Below are positions 14,524-23,235 of a DNA stretch of 64,000 nucleotides, piece after piece. The position numbers were made by a program, and so were the translations under genes. Source of the stretch: G051903925 sp051903925 (GTDB lineage Bacteria; Pseudomonadota; Alphaproteobacteria; Zavarziniales; Zavarziniaceae). Under the pieces are notes generated by a model. It saw only the letters and a program-made list of their open reading frames with translations, was not told the origin of the DNA and did no database searches. The stretch covers positions 1,426,001-1,490,000 of the forward strand of contig NZ_CP173678.1 of NCBI RefSeq assembly GCF_051903925.1. Reading direction: 5' to 3'. The stretch's first letter is position 1. Every line of letters begins with the position of its first letter.

Positions 14524-17355
14524 ATGACCCTGTGGCTTGTCGCCCTTCTGCCGATCCTGGGTGCCGTCCTTCCGCCGCTGCTGATCCGCTCCGGCCGCGA
14601 TGTGTGCGCCAATGCGACCGCCTTTGTCAGCCTGGCGGCGCTGGGCCTGCTGCTGTCGCGCGCGCCCGCCGTCCTGGCCGGCGGGGTCGACCGCGTGGTG
14701 GTGCCGTGGCTGCCCCAGGCCGGGCTCAGCTTCTCGTTCCGGCTGGATGGCCTCAGCCTGTTCTTTGCCGGGCTGATCCTGGTGATCGGCCTGCTGGTCA
14801 TCGTCTATGCCCGGTTCTACCTGAACCGCGACGATCCCATGGGTCGGTTCTACGCCTATCTGCTGCTGTTCCAGGGGGCGATGCTGGGCGTTGCCCTGTC
14901 GGACAACGTGGTCCTGCTGCTGGTGTTCTGGGAACTGACCAGCCTGACCTCGTTCCTGCTGATCGGCTATTGGCGGGGCCAGGCCGATGCCCGGCGGGGT
15001 GCCCGCATGGCGCTGGTCGTCACCGGTGGCGGGGGCCTTGCCCTGATCGGCGGCCTGCTGCTGCTGGGCTCGATCGCCGGATCCTATGAGATTTCCGAGA
15101 TCCTGGAGCGGGCCGAGGTCATCCAGGCCTCGCCCCTCTACACGCCGGCGCTGGTGCTGATCCTGCTGGGCGCGTTCACCAAGTCGGCGCAGTTCCCCTT
15201 CCATTTCTGGCTGCCGCACGCCATGGCGGCGCCGACGCCGGTTTCGGCCTACCTGCATTCCGCGACCATGGTGAAGGCCGGCATCTTCCTGCTGGCGCGG
15301 CTGTGGCCGGCCCTGGCGGGGACTGAGACATGGTTCCTGATCGTGGCACCCGTGGGCCTGGCCACCATGGTGATCGGCGCCTGGATCGCCCTGTTCAAGG
15401 ACGACCTGAAGGGCATGCTCGCCTTCTCCACCGTCAGTCACCTGGGCCTGGTCACGATGCTCCTGGGCATGGGCACGCCGATGGCGGCGGTGGCGGCCGC
15501 CTTCCACATCCTGAACCACGCCACGTTCAAGGCCGCCCTGTTCATGAGCGCCGGCATCGTCGACCACGAGGCTGGAACCCGCGACATCCGCCGGCTGGGC
15601 GGCCTTGCCCGACTGATGCCGCTGACCGCGTCGCTGGCCATGCTGGCCGCGGCGTCGATGGCGGGCGTGCCGCTGCTGAACGGCTTCCTGTCCAAGGAGA
15701 TGATGCTGGAGGAGGCAGCCCATACCGCCTATCCGGGGGCCGCATGGCTGTTCCCGATGGCGGCGACCGTGGGCGCGCTGCTGTCCGTCGCCTATTCCCT
15801 GCGCTTTGCGGTGGGCACCTTCCTGGGGCCGCGCCGGCGCGACTATCCGCACGCGCCGCACGACCCGCCGGCCGGCCTGTGGCTGCCCGTCGCCGTCCTT
15901 CTGGTCCCGGTCGTCGCGATTGGCCTGGCCCCGGACGCGGTCGCGGGTGCACTGGTCGCACTGGTGGCGGGGGCCATCGTGGGCGGCCCGCTGCCGGCGT
16001 ACCACTTGGCGCTGTGGCATGGCGTGACGCCGGCCCTGGTGATGAGCGGCATCGCCTTTGCCGGGGGCGCCGCCCTGTTCCTGGCCCATCGCCCGGCCAA
16101 TGCGCTGCGCCTGGCCCTGCCCCGTCCGGAGGCGCGCGCCCTGTTCGAAGGCGTGGTCGGGCTATCGGCCCGCGCCTCGTACCGCGCCGTCGCCTGGGTC
16201 CATGACGGCTGCCTGGCGCGCTATCTCCGCGTGATCGTCGCCGTCCTGGTGGCGGTCGGCGCCTATGGCGTGTGGACGAGCACGGGCGCACCCGGCACGC
16301 GCGCCACGCTGCCGGTCAGCGGCCCGGCCGTGGTCGCCTGGATCGCGTTGGTGGGCGTCAGCGCCGCTGTCGTCGTGCGCCATGGCGACCGGCTGCTGGC
16401 GCTGATCCTGACCAGCGTGGTGGGCGTGGTCGTGGCCCTGGTCTTCCTGCAGTTCTCCGCCCCCGACCTGGCGCTCACGCAGATCTCGGTCGACGTGGTC
16501 ACCACGATCCTGATGCTGCTGGCGCTGAACCTGCTGCCCAAGCGCACGCCGGTCGCCGACACGACGCCGGCGCGCTGGGGCGATGGCGTGCTGGCCGGGG
16601 CCGCTGGCCTGGGCGTGGCCGGCCTGCTGTACAGCGTGATGACGCGCGACGGCACGACCATCGCCGACTATTACCTGGCCAATTCCAAGCCGGGCGGCGG
16701 CGGCACCAACGTCGTCAACGTGATCCTGGTCGACTTCCGCGGCTATGACACCTTTGCCGAAATCATCGTCCTGGGCATTGCCGCGGTCGCCATCTTTGCC
16801 CTGCTGGACATCAGCCTGAAGGGGGCGGCGCTGCGCCGCGTCCGTGCCCAGTTGCCGGCGGAGGAGGCGCGCGACACGCATCCGCTGGTCCTTGTGGTCA
16901 CGGCGCGGGTCCTGCTGCCCCTGGCGCTGGTGGTTGGCGCCTATATCTTCCTGCGCGGTCACAACCAGCCGGGCGGCGGCTTCATCGCCGGCCTGATCGT
17001 GGCGATCGCCTTCATCATGCAGTACATCGCGTCCGGCTATGACTGGGCAGCGGAACGCCAGCGCATGGACGCGCAGGCCCTGATCGGCGCGGGCGTCGGC
17101 ATCGCGGGCCTGGCCGGCATCGGTCCGTGGGTCTTCGGCCAGCCGTTCCTGACCAGCACGTTCGGCTATGTCCACCTGCCCGTGGTGGGCGAGTTCGAGC
17201 TCGCCTCCGCCATGATCTTCGACCTGGGCGTCTTCCTGACCGTGGTCGGCGTCATGATCCTGTCGCTGTCGCGCCTGTCGCGCATCGCCGAGCGGGTCGA
17301 TCCCACGCCCGACAGCGGCCGCGCCATGGACGTGCCCCTGGAACGGGAGGCCTGA
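14524..17355 (+). CDS. mrpA: Na+/H+ antiporter MrpA with fused MrpB domain
   Basis: A 943-residue integral membrane protein. The first 500 residues form the NuoL-like proton-pumping region (FWELTSLTSFLLIGYW, and a segment with KSAQFPFHFWLPHAM). The last 130 or so match MnhB (RGHNQPGGGFIAGLI), so subunits A and B are joined, as in the group of Mrp operons lacking a separate mrpB. The start at 14524 is where hydrophobic sequence begins; the open frame upstream to 14134 is not coding in character. First gene of a tightly packed mrpACDEFG operon for sodium and pH homeostasis. Confidence 0.93.
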   Translation: MTLWLVALLPILGAVLPPLLIRSGRDVCANATAFVSLAALGLLLSRAPAVLAGGVDRVVVPWLPQAGLSFSFRLDGLSLFFAGLILVIGLLVIVYARFYLNRDDPMGRFYAYLLLFQGAMLGVALSDNVVLLLVFWELTSLTSFLLIGYWRGQADARRGARMALVVTGGGGLALIGGLLLLGSIAGSYEISEILERAEVIQASPLYTPALVLILLGAFTKSAQFPFHFWLPHAMAAPTPVSAYLHSATMVKAGIFLLARLWPALAGTETWFLIVAPVGLATMVIGAWIALFKDDLKGMLAFSTVSHLGLVTMLLGMGTPMAAVAAAFHILNHATFKAALFMSAGIVDHEAGTRDIRRLGGLARLMPLTASLAMLAAASMAGVPLLNGFLSKEMMLEEAAHTAYPGAAWLFPMAATVGALLSVAYSLRFAVGTFLGPRRRDYPHAPHDPPAGLWLPVAVLLVPVVAIGLAPDAVAGALVALVAGAIVGGPLPAYHLALWHGVTPALVMSGIAFAGGAALFLAHRPANALRLALPRPEARALFEGVVGLSARASYRAVAWVHDGCLARYLRVIVAVLVAVGAYGVWTSTGAPGTRATLPVSGPAVVAWIALVGVSAAVVVRHGDRLLALILTSVVGVVVALVFLQFSAPDLALTQISVDVVTTILMLLALNLLPKRTPVADTTPARWGDGVLAGAAGLGVAGLLYSVMTRDGTTIADYYLANSKPGGGGTNVVNVILVDFRGYDTFAEIIVLGIAAVAIFALLDISLKGAALRRVRAQLPAEEARDTHPLVLVVTARVLLPLALVVGAYIFLRGHNQPGGGFIAGLIVAIAFIMQYIASGYDWAAERQRMDAQALIGAGVGIAGLAGIGPWVFGQPFLTSTFGYVHLPVVGEFELASAMIFDLGVFLTVVGVMILSLSRLSRIAERVDPTPDSGRAMDVPLEREA

Positions 17356-17360
17356 GCGCG

Positions 17361-17720
17361 ATGGAGCTTCTCGTCGCCAGCGGCACGGGCGTGCTGACCG
17401 CCACCGGCATCTACCTGATCCTGCGCGCGCGCACCTTTCCGGTGATCCTGGGCCTGACCTTCCTGTCCTATGCCGTGAACGTCTTCCTGTTCGCGATGGG
17501 CCGCCTGGTGGTGGACCAGCCGCCGATCATCTCCGCCACGGCGCCCGGCTATACCGACCCGCTGCCCCAGGCGCTGGTCCTGACCGCCATCGTGATCTCG
17601 TTCGGGATGACGGCGCTGATCGTCGTCCTGGCCTTGCGCGGCTTCCTGGAGACGGGCAGCGACCGCACCGACCTGGACACGGTCGAGGAGCCGAGCAAGC
17701 CGCGGGGGCGCCCGCAATGA
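17361..17720 (+). CDS. mrpC: Na+/H+ antiporter subunit MrpC
   Basis: A 119-residue, three-helix membrane subunit homologous to NuoK. It carries the NVFLFAMGR and PLPQALVLTAIVISF segments found in MnhC/MrpC. The start at 17361 lies five bases after the mrpA stop. The stop overlaps the mrpD start by four bases (ATGA). It acts within the Mrp complex in the inner membrane. Confidence 0.93.
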   Translation: MELLVASGTGVLTATGIYLILRARTFPVILGLTFLSYAVNVFLFAMGRLVVDQPPIISATAPGYTDPLPQALVLTAIVISFGMTALIVVLALRGFLETGSDRTDLDTVEEPSKPRGRPQ

Positions 17721-19231
17721 GCCATTGGATCATCGTGCCGGCCGTCCTGCCGGCCCTGACCGCGGCCTTCCTGCTGCTGACGCTCCGCCACCACCTGCCC
17801 AGCCAGCGGGTCGTCTCGATCGTGGCAACGGTGCTGCTGCTGGCGGTCGACATCGGCCTGCTGGTCCAGGCGGCGGAAGGCGGGACGCAGGCCTATCGCC
17901 TGGGGGCGTGGCCGGCGCCCTTCGGCATCGTCCTGGTGCTGGACCGGCTGTCGGCCACGATGCTGGTGCTGACGGCGGTGCTGGCGCTGGCCGTGATCGT
18001 CTTCGCCTCGGCCGGGGCGGACCGCAAGGGACAGCTGTTCCATCCCCTGTTCCAGTTCCAGCTGCTGGGCATCAATGGCGCCTTCCTGACCGGCGACGTG
18101 TTCAACCTGTTCGTCTTCTTCGAGGTGATGCTGATCGCCTCCTATGGCCTGATGCTGCACGGCGGCGGGCCGGCGCGGCTGAAGTCGGGCTTCCAGTACG
18201 TGGCGATCAACCTCGTCGCGTCGACCCTGTTCCTGGTCGCGGTCGGGCTGATCTATTCGGTGACCGGCACGCTGAACCTGGCCGACCTGGCGGCCAAGGT
18301 CCCGGCCGTGGCGCCCGCCGACCAGGGCATCCTGAAGGCGGGCGCCCTGCTGCTGTTCCTGGTCTTCGCGACCAAGGCCGCGCTGGTGCCGCTGCACTGG
18401 TGGCTGCCGGCGACCTATGCCTCGACCTCGGCCCCCGCGGCGGCGATCTTCATGATCATGACCAAGGTCGGCGCCTACGCCATCCTGCGCGTGCATGGCA
18501 TGGTCTTCGGCGCGGACGCCGGGGCGCTGGCCGGCCTTGTGGCGCCGTTCGTCCTGCCGGCGGCGGCCGTCACCCTGGTCGTTGGCAGCATCGGCGTCCT
18601 GGGCAGCGCCAGCCTGCGCGGCCTGGCGGCATTTGCCGTCGTGTCGTCGATGGGCACGCTGCTGATCGCCCTTGGCCTGTTCGACGCAAGCGGCATCGCG
18701 GCGGCGCTGTACTACCTGGTGCACAGCACGCTGGCCGGTGCCGTCCTGTTCCTGATCGCGGGCCTGGTGGCGGAGGGCCGGGGCGCCGCCGCCGACGGGC
18801 TGGCCCCGGCCGGGGCGATGCGCGGCGGCCTGCTTGTCGGGGGCCTGTTCCTGCTGGCGGCGATCGCCATGGTCGGCCTGCCACCGCTGTCGGGCTTCCT
18901 GGGCAAGGTGCTGATCCTGCAGGCGGTCCGGGTGGATGCGGCGTGGCCCTGGCTGTGGGCGTTGATCCTGGGCACCAGCCTGGTCATGACGCTGGGCTTT
19001 GCGCGCGCCGGCAGCAGCCTGTTCTGGGCGGCGCGGCCGATGCCCCGTGACCAGGCAACGATCCCGCTGGCCCAGCCGGTGACGGGCATCGCCCTGCTGC
19101 TGGCCCTGCTGGTGGCGTGGACGGCGGCGGCGGGGCCTGCGATGACCTGGCTCGACGCGACGACGGCCCAGCTGCTGGATCGCGGCCAATACATTGGCGC
19201 CGTCCTGGAGCCGGGAGGCGAGGCATCATGA
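17717..19231 (+). CDS. mrpD: Na+/H+ antiporter subunit MrpD
   Basis: A 504-residue NuoM/N-like subunit with about 14 hydrophobic segments. The conserved proton-path segments are recognisable: LFVFFEVMLIASYGLMLHGG contains a membrane Glu and FATKAALVPLHWWLP contains Lys and His residues. Length is standard. Four-base overlaps link it to mrpC and mrpE. Confidence 0.94.
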   Translation: MSHWIIVPAVLPALTAAFLLLTLRHHLPSQRVVSIVATVLLLAVDIGLLVQAAEGGTQAYRLGAWPAPFGIVLVLDRLSATMLVLTAVLALAVIVFASAGADRKGQLFHPLFQFQLLGINGAFLTGDVFNLFVFFEVMLIASYGLMLHGGGPARLKSGFQYVAINLVASTLFLVAVGLIYSVTGTLNLADLAAKVPAVAPADQGILKAGALLLFLVFATKAALVPLHWWLPATYASTSAPAAAIFMIMTKVGAYAILRVHGMVFGADAGALAGLVAPFVLPAAAVTLVVGSIGVLGSASLRGLAAFAVVSSMGTLLIALGLFDASGIAAALYYLVHSTLAGAVLFLIAGLVAEGRGAAADGLAPAGAMRGGLLVGGLFLLAAIAMVGLPPLSGFLGKVLILQAVRVDAAWPWLWALILGTSLVMTLGFARAGSSLFWAARPMPRDQATIPLAQPVTGIALLLALLVAWTAAAGPAMTWLDATTAQLLDRGQYIGAVLEPGGEAS

Positions 19232-19719
19232 TGGCGCGGATCCTGCCCCACCCGGTGCTCAGCCTGACGATCCTGGTCGTCTGGGTGATGTTGGCGAACG
19301 AGGTCAGCGCCGGGCATGTCGTGCTGGGCGCCATCCTGGGTTTCCTGGTGCCGCTGTTCACTGCCCGCTTCTGGCCGGGCCGCCCGCGCATCGGGGCACC
19401 GCTGGCCATTGCCGAATATGTCCTGGTGGTGCTGTGGGACATCGTCGTCTCCAACGTCCAGGTGGCGCGGCTGGTCCTGTTCCGGCCGGCCGGCGGCTTC
19501 CGCTCGGTCTATGTCACCGTGCCGCTGGACCTGACCTCGCCCGAGGCGATCGCCGTCCTGGCCGGCACGATCACGATGACGCCCGGCACCGTCAGCGCCG
19601 ACCTGTCGGCCTGCGGCGGGGCGCTGCTGGTGCATTGCCTGGACACTGGCGATCCCGAAGGCACCGTGGCCGCGATCAAGGACCGCTACGAGCGCCGGCT
19701 GAAGAGGATTTTCGCATGA
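19228..19719 (+). CDS. mrpE: Na+/H+ antiporter subunit MrpE
   Basis: A 163-residue subunit with N-terminal membrane helices and a cytoplasmic tail. The VSNVQVARLVL and TITMTPGTVSADL segments are diagnostic for MrpE/MnhE. The start at 19228 (ATG ATG) overlaps the mrpD stop by four bases after a GGGAGGCGAGG ribosome-binding site. It is thought to support assembly of the complex. Confidence 0.92.
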   Translation: MMARILPHPVLSLTILVVWVMLANEVSAGHVVLGAILGFLVPLFTARFWPGRPRIGAPLAIAEYVLVVLWDIVVSNVQVARLVLFRPAGGFRSVYVTVPLDLTSPEAIAVLAGTITMTPGTVSADLSACGGALLVHCLDTGDPEGTVAAIKDRYERRLKRIFA

Positions 19720-19985
19720 TCGCCATTGCCTGCCTGATCGCGGGCGGGGCCGTGTGCGTGGCCCTGCTGCTGAACCTGTATCGCCTGGCGCGGGGGCCGG
19801 GGCCGGTCGATCGAGCCCTGGCGCTGGACACGCTGGTCGTCAACACCATCGCGCTGATCGTGCTGCTGGGCATCCTCTATGGCACCGCCATGTATTTCGA
19901 GGTGGCGCTGCTGTTCGCCATGGTGGGCTTCGTCACCACCGTGGCGTTCTGCAAGTACCTACTGCGCGGCAACGTGATCGAGTGA
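19716..19985 (+). CDS. mrpF: Na+/H+ antiporter subunit MrpF
   Basis: An 89-residue, three-helix membrane protein with the RLARGPGPVDRALALDTL signature characteristic of MrpF/MnhF. It overlaps mrpE by four bases (ATGA) and ends seven bases before mrpG. Confidence 0.92.
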   Translation: MIAIACLIAGGAVCVALLLNLYRLARGPGPVDRALALDTLVVNTIALIVLLGILYGTAMYFEVALLFAMVGFVTTVAFCKYLLRGNVIE

Positions 19986-19992
19986 GGGCGCC

Positions 19993-20364
19993 ATGATCGA
20001 GACCATCGCCCAAGTCGTCGCCGCGGTGCTGATCCTGGTCGGCGCCTTCTTCCTGGTCGTGGGCTCGCTGGGGCTGGCCCGGCTGCCCGGCACGATGCAG
20101 CGCCTGCACGGCCCGACCAAGGCAACCACGCTTGGCATCGGGTCGCTGTTGCTGGCCTCCATGGTCTATTTCGCGGGCGTGCAGGGCCAAGTGTCGTTCC
20201 ACGAGCTGCTGATCACGCTGTTCCTGTTCCTGACGGCCCCCGTCAGCGCCCATATGCTGGCCAAGGCGCACATCCTGCGCCAGCATGACGAGCGCAAGGA
20301 CCTGACGCCCACCGGGCGGCCGTCAGGCTGGGCCACGCTGGACGAAGCCCCTCCCGCCGACTAA
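19993..20364 (+). CDS. mrpG: Na+/H+ antiporter subunit MrpG
   Basis: A 123-residue membrane subunit with the LGLARLPGTMQRLHGPTKA motif typical of MrpG/MnhG and three hydrophobic helices. It is preceded by GAGGGCGCC. Last gene of the Mrp operon; the next gene begins within about 90 bases and could be partly co-transcribed. Confidence 0.92.
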   Translation: MIETIAQVVAAVLILVGAFFLVVGSLGLARLPGTMQRLHGPTKATTLGIGSLLLASMVYFAGVQGQVSFHELLITLFLFLTAPVSAHMLAKAHILRQHDERKDLTPTGRPSGWATLDEAPPAD

Positions 20365-20386
20365 GGGGGTTGGTCCTCCCGCGACC

Positions 20387-22006
20387 GTGATGCGCTGCCG
20401 GCGCCCGGCTGGCTTAGCGTGTGGCCAGGGCCCAAGCGGGGACGAATACTTGAGCAGGATCGACACGTCGAAGGGGCAGGCCGGCCAGCGGACGGAGGGG
20501 CGCGCCGGGCTGGACGAGCGCTATCGCCTGATGGTCGATGCGATCACCGACTATGCCATCTACATGCTGGATCCCACGGGCGTCGTATCCAGCTGGAACG
20601 CGGGGGCCCAGCGGTTCAAGGGCTATGCCGCGGACGAGATCATCGGGCAGAACTACAGCCGCTTCTACCAGGCGGCCGACCGCGCAGCGGGCGTGCCCCA
20701 GCGCAACCTGGACTTCGCCGCGGCCCATGGCCGGTTCGAGGCGGAGGGCTGGCGGGTGCGCAAGGATGGCACCTGCTTCTGGGCCTGGGTCGTCATCGAC
20801 CCGATCCGCACGCCGGAGGGCGAGCTGCTGGGCTTTGCCAAGGTCACGCGCGACCTGACCGAGCGCCGTGCGGCGCAGCAGGCGCTTGAGCAGGCGCGGG
20901 AAGGGCTCCTCCAGGAGCAGAAGCTGCGCGCCCTGGGCCAGCTGACCGGGGGTGTGGCGCATGACTTCAACAACCTGCTGGCGGCGATCCTGGGCAGCCT
21001 GGAACTGGTGCGCAAGCGGCTGCCGGCCGACGCCGCGGGCCTGGTCCGCCTGGTCGACAACGCGATCAAGGGGGCGGAGCGGGGCGCTGCCCTGACCCAG
21101 CGCATGCTGGCCTTTGCCCGGCGCCAGTCGCTGCGCTTCGGTCCCGTGGCGCTGGATGCGCTGGTGGCCGGGATGGACGATCTGCTGGCCCGCTCGATCG
21201 GCCCGGATGCCGTCCTCCAGGTCGCGATACCGGTCGGCCTGCCGCCGGTCCATACCGACGCCAACCAGCTGGAAATGGCGATCCTGAACCTGGTGCTGAA
21301 TGCCCGCGACGCGATGCCGGACGGCGGCCGCGTCACGATCGCCGCGAACCAGGGGCCGGGCGAGGTCACGCTCATCGTGTCCGATACCGGCCAGGGGATG
21401 GACGACGAGACGCTGGCCCGCGCCGCCGAACCCTTCTTCACGACAAAGGGCGTGGGCCAGGGCACGGGCCTGGGCCTGTCGATGGTGCATGGCCTGGCCC
21501 AGCAGTCGGGCGGCCGCCTGGACATCCGCAGCCAGCCTGGCCAAGGCACGGAGGTCCGCGTCGCACTGCCTATCGCGCGGGAGGCACCGTCGCCCTCCGA
21601 CCCGGCCGGCAGGATCGTGGCGGAGGGGACAGACCTGCCGTCGCTGCGCGTGCTGGTGGTCGACGACGATCCCCTGGTCCGCGTCCAGGCCGCGGCCATG
21701 CTGGAGGACCTGGGCCACGCGGTGCTGCTGGCTGACGGCGCGGAGGAAGCGCTGAACCTGGCCCAGGGCAACACCGTCGACCTGGTGCTCAGTGACGTCG
21801 CCATGCCGCGCCTGACCGGGGTGCAGATGGCCCAGGTGCTGCGGGTCCTGCGACCCGGCCTGCCCATCGTGCTGATGACCGGCTATGCGGAGGTCGATCC
21901 CGCCGACGGCCCGCGCAGCACCGCCCGACTGGCCAAGCCGTTCACGCTGGCGGAGTTGAAGGCGGCCCTGGCCGCGGGGGTGGCTGCGGGTGGTGGCGCG
22001 ACCTGA
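20387..22006 (+). CDS. PAS hybrid sensor histidine kinase with C-terminal receiver
   Basis: Up to 539 residues: a PAS domain (about 45-160), a HisKA dimerisation domain with phospho-acceptor His192 in GGVAHDFNNLL, an HATPase domain (NLVLNARDAMPDGG, SDTGQGM, GTGLGLSMVHG) and a C-terminal receiver (VVDDDPLVR, phospho-acceptor Asp in LVLSDVAMP). There is no membrane segment, so it is cytosolic. Start is uncertain: GTG 20387 has no ribosome-binding site, while TTG 20450 is preceded by GGGGA and may be the true start. The PAS type (SSWNAGAQRFKGY, then YSRFYQ) is often linked to light or redox sensing; the ligand here is unknown. Confidence 0.88.
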   Translation: MMRCRRPAGLACGQGPSGDEYLSRIDTSKGQAGQRTEGRAGLDERYRLMVDAITDYAIYMLDPTGVVSSWNAGAQRFKGYAADEIIGQNYSRFYQAADRAAGVPQRNLDFAAAHGRFEAEGWRVRKDGTCFWAWVVIDPIRTPEGELLGFAKVTRDLTERRAAQQALEQAREGLLQEQKLRALGQLTGGVAHDFNNLLAAILGSLELVRKRLPADAAGLVRLVDNAIKGAERGAALTQRMLAFARRQSLRFGPVALDALVAGMDDLLARSIGPDAVLQVAIPVGLPPVHTDANQLEMAILNLVLNARDAMPDGGRVTIAANQGPGEVTLIVSDTGQGMDDETLARAAEPFFTTKGVGQGTGLGLSMVHGLAQQSGGRLDIRSQPGQGTEVRVALPIAREAPSPSDPAGRIVAEGTDLPSLRVLVVDDDPLVRVQAAAMLEDLGHAVLLADGAEEALNLAQGNTVDLVLSDVAMPRLTGVQMAQVLRVLRPGLPIVLMTGYAEVDPADGPRSTARLAKPFTLAELKAALAAGVAAGGGAT

Positions 22007-22075
22007 AAGGCTGGCGCGCCCGGGTTGCGTGCGCATAATCGGCCGTTCCCGGTGGCCCGCCGGGCAGGAGGCGGC

Positions 22076-22291
22076 ATGGACGAACGCGTGGTCAAGGACA
22101 AGACCGATGTGGAGGTGCATTTCACCGATGGCACCTCGATGCGCGGCAACTTCTTCGTCGAGCCGGAGCAGCGCGTCATCGACATGCTGAACGACAGCCG
22201 CGCCTTCATCCCGTTCCAGGACATGTCGGGCGCGATCCGCCTGATCAACAAGACCCTCATCACCAACGTGAAGCCGCTGCGCCTGGGTTGA
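22076..22291 (+). CDS. Conserved small protein, DUF6812-like
   Basis: A 71-residue acidic protein rich in beta-forming segments (DVEVHFTDGTSMRGNFFVEP, then RVIDMLNDSR). It begins at an ATG preceded by GGAGG at ideal spacing. It resembles a small family of alphaproteobacterial hypothetical proteins with a conserved RVxDxLND core; no function is established. It lies alone between the sensor kinase and hsp20. Confidence 0.72.
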   Translation: MDERVVKDKTDVEVHFTDGTSMRGNFFVEPEQRVIDMLNDSRAFIPFQDMSGAIRLINKTLITNVKPLRLG

Positions 22292-22327
22292 CGCGACGCC
22301 GCAGCACCGGGGATGCCGCGGTGCATC

Positions 22328-22360
22328 CCTTGCGCGCAAGGCGAATCGCGCCAACATGAT
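22328..22360 (+). promoter_or_regulatory. Palindrome and possible heat-shock promoter upstream of hsp20
   Basis: A perfect 14-base palindrome CCTTGCGCGCAAGG (22328-22341) lies about 110 bases before hsp20. The CTTGCGC within it, followed after 13 bases by CGCCAACAT, weakly resembles a sigma-32 type promoter (CTTGAAA and CCCCAT). No convincing ROSE-type RNA thermometer pairing was found around the GGAGGAGG ribosome-binding site. Confidence 0.3.
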
Positions 22361-22451
22361 GGGTGTCGCCGGTGCCGCCTGGGCCGGTGGCGACCTGCGG
22401 GGTCGCTCCTGACCCGCCGGATCCACGCTCGCTCACCATGGAGGAGGTGGC

Positions 22452-22856
22452 ATGACCCGCGTATCCGTCTTCAGCAGTCCCCTGCTGCTGGGTTTCGATC
22501 ACCTCGAACGGGTGCTGGACCGCGCCTCGCGCGCCGGCAATGACGGCTATCCGCCCTACAATATCGAGCGCATCGGCCCGGCCGAGCTGCGCATCACGCT
22601 GGCCGTCGCGGGCTTTGCCAAGGACGACCTGTCTGTGACGGTCGAGGACAACCAGTTGATCGTGCGTGGCCGCCAGACCGACGATCCAGAGCGCGTGTTC
22701 CTGCATCGCGGCATCGCCACGCGCCAGTTCCAGAAGGCCTTCGTGCTGGCCGACGGGGTCCAGATCACGGGCGCCACCATCGACAACGGGCTGCTGTCGG
22801 TCGATCTGTCGCGCCCCGAATCGGTTACCCCGCCGCGCCAGATCGCGATCCGATGA
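22452..22856 (+). CDS. Small heat shock protein, Hsp20 family
   Basis: A 134-residue ATP-independent chaperone. The alpha-crystallin domain spans about 35-125, including NIERIGPAELRITLAVAGF, the DNQLIVRGR strand and NGLLSVDL, the GxL dimer motif. A strong GGAGGAGG ribosome-binding site precedes the ATG. It is followed by a DUF1150 gene, a pairing recurrent in alphaproteobacteria. Confidence 0.93.
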   Translation: MTRVSVFSSPLLLGFDHLERVLDRASRAGNDGYPPYNIERIGPAELRITLAVAGFAKDDLSVTVEDNQLIVRGRQTDDPERVFLHRGIATRQFQKAFVLADGVQITGATIDNGLLSVDLSRPESVTPPRQIAIR

Positions 22857-22988
22857 TGCGCGGCCGCTGACATGCGGTGACTGAAACGCCGCCGCAGGAA
22901 CCGCCGCGTGCGTGCGTGTTAATCGATTGGATGGAACCTCTCAGGGACTATTCCCTTCACTCGTCAGACCTCCAGGAAAGCAGCAGCC

Positions 22989-23207
22989 ATGAGCAGCCTT
23001 GCAGCACACTTCCAGGACATGACGCCAGAAGCGCTGGCCGCCCTTGGCGCCCCTGCCCTTGTCTACATCCGGCCGGTCGAGATCGACGGGCGAGAGGCGT
23101 TCGCCCTGTGCGCCGCCAACGGCAATCCGCTTGCCGTGGCCGAGACGCGGGCCGAAGCGGTCGCCGCCGCGCTTGAACACGACATGATGCCCCAGAGCGT
23201 GCACTGA
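22989..23207 (+). CDS. DUF1150 family protein
   Basis: A 72-residue protein with the PALVYIRPVEIDGREAFALC and ANGNPLAVAETRAEA segments of DUF1150, a family of unknown function usually adjacent to hsp20 genes. An AGGAAAGC sequence precedes the start. The 132-base gap from hsp20 contains no other gene and may carry its own promoter. Confidence 0.85.
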   Translation: MSSLAAHFQDMTPEALAALGAPALVYIRPVEIDGREAFALCAANGNPLAVAETRAEAVAAALEHDMMPQSVH

Positions 23208-23235
23208 AGGGTGCCGCAGCGGGGCGGGCCCACCG

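Noticed and set aside
20414..22426. A 670-codon antisense frame over the sensor kinase
   Set aside because: Same artefact of GC-rich coding sequence; the plus strand encodes clear PAS, kinase and receiver motifs.
22400..22452. Possible ROSE-type RNA thermometer before hsp20
   Set aside because: Only a short CACC/GGTG pairing flanks the ribosome-binding site; the conserved anti-ribosome-binding-site segment is missing.
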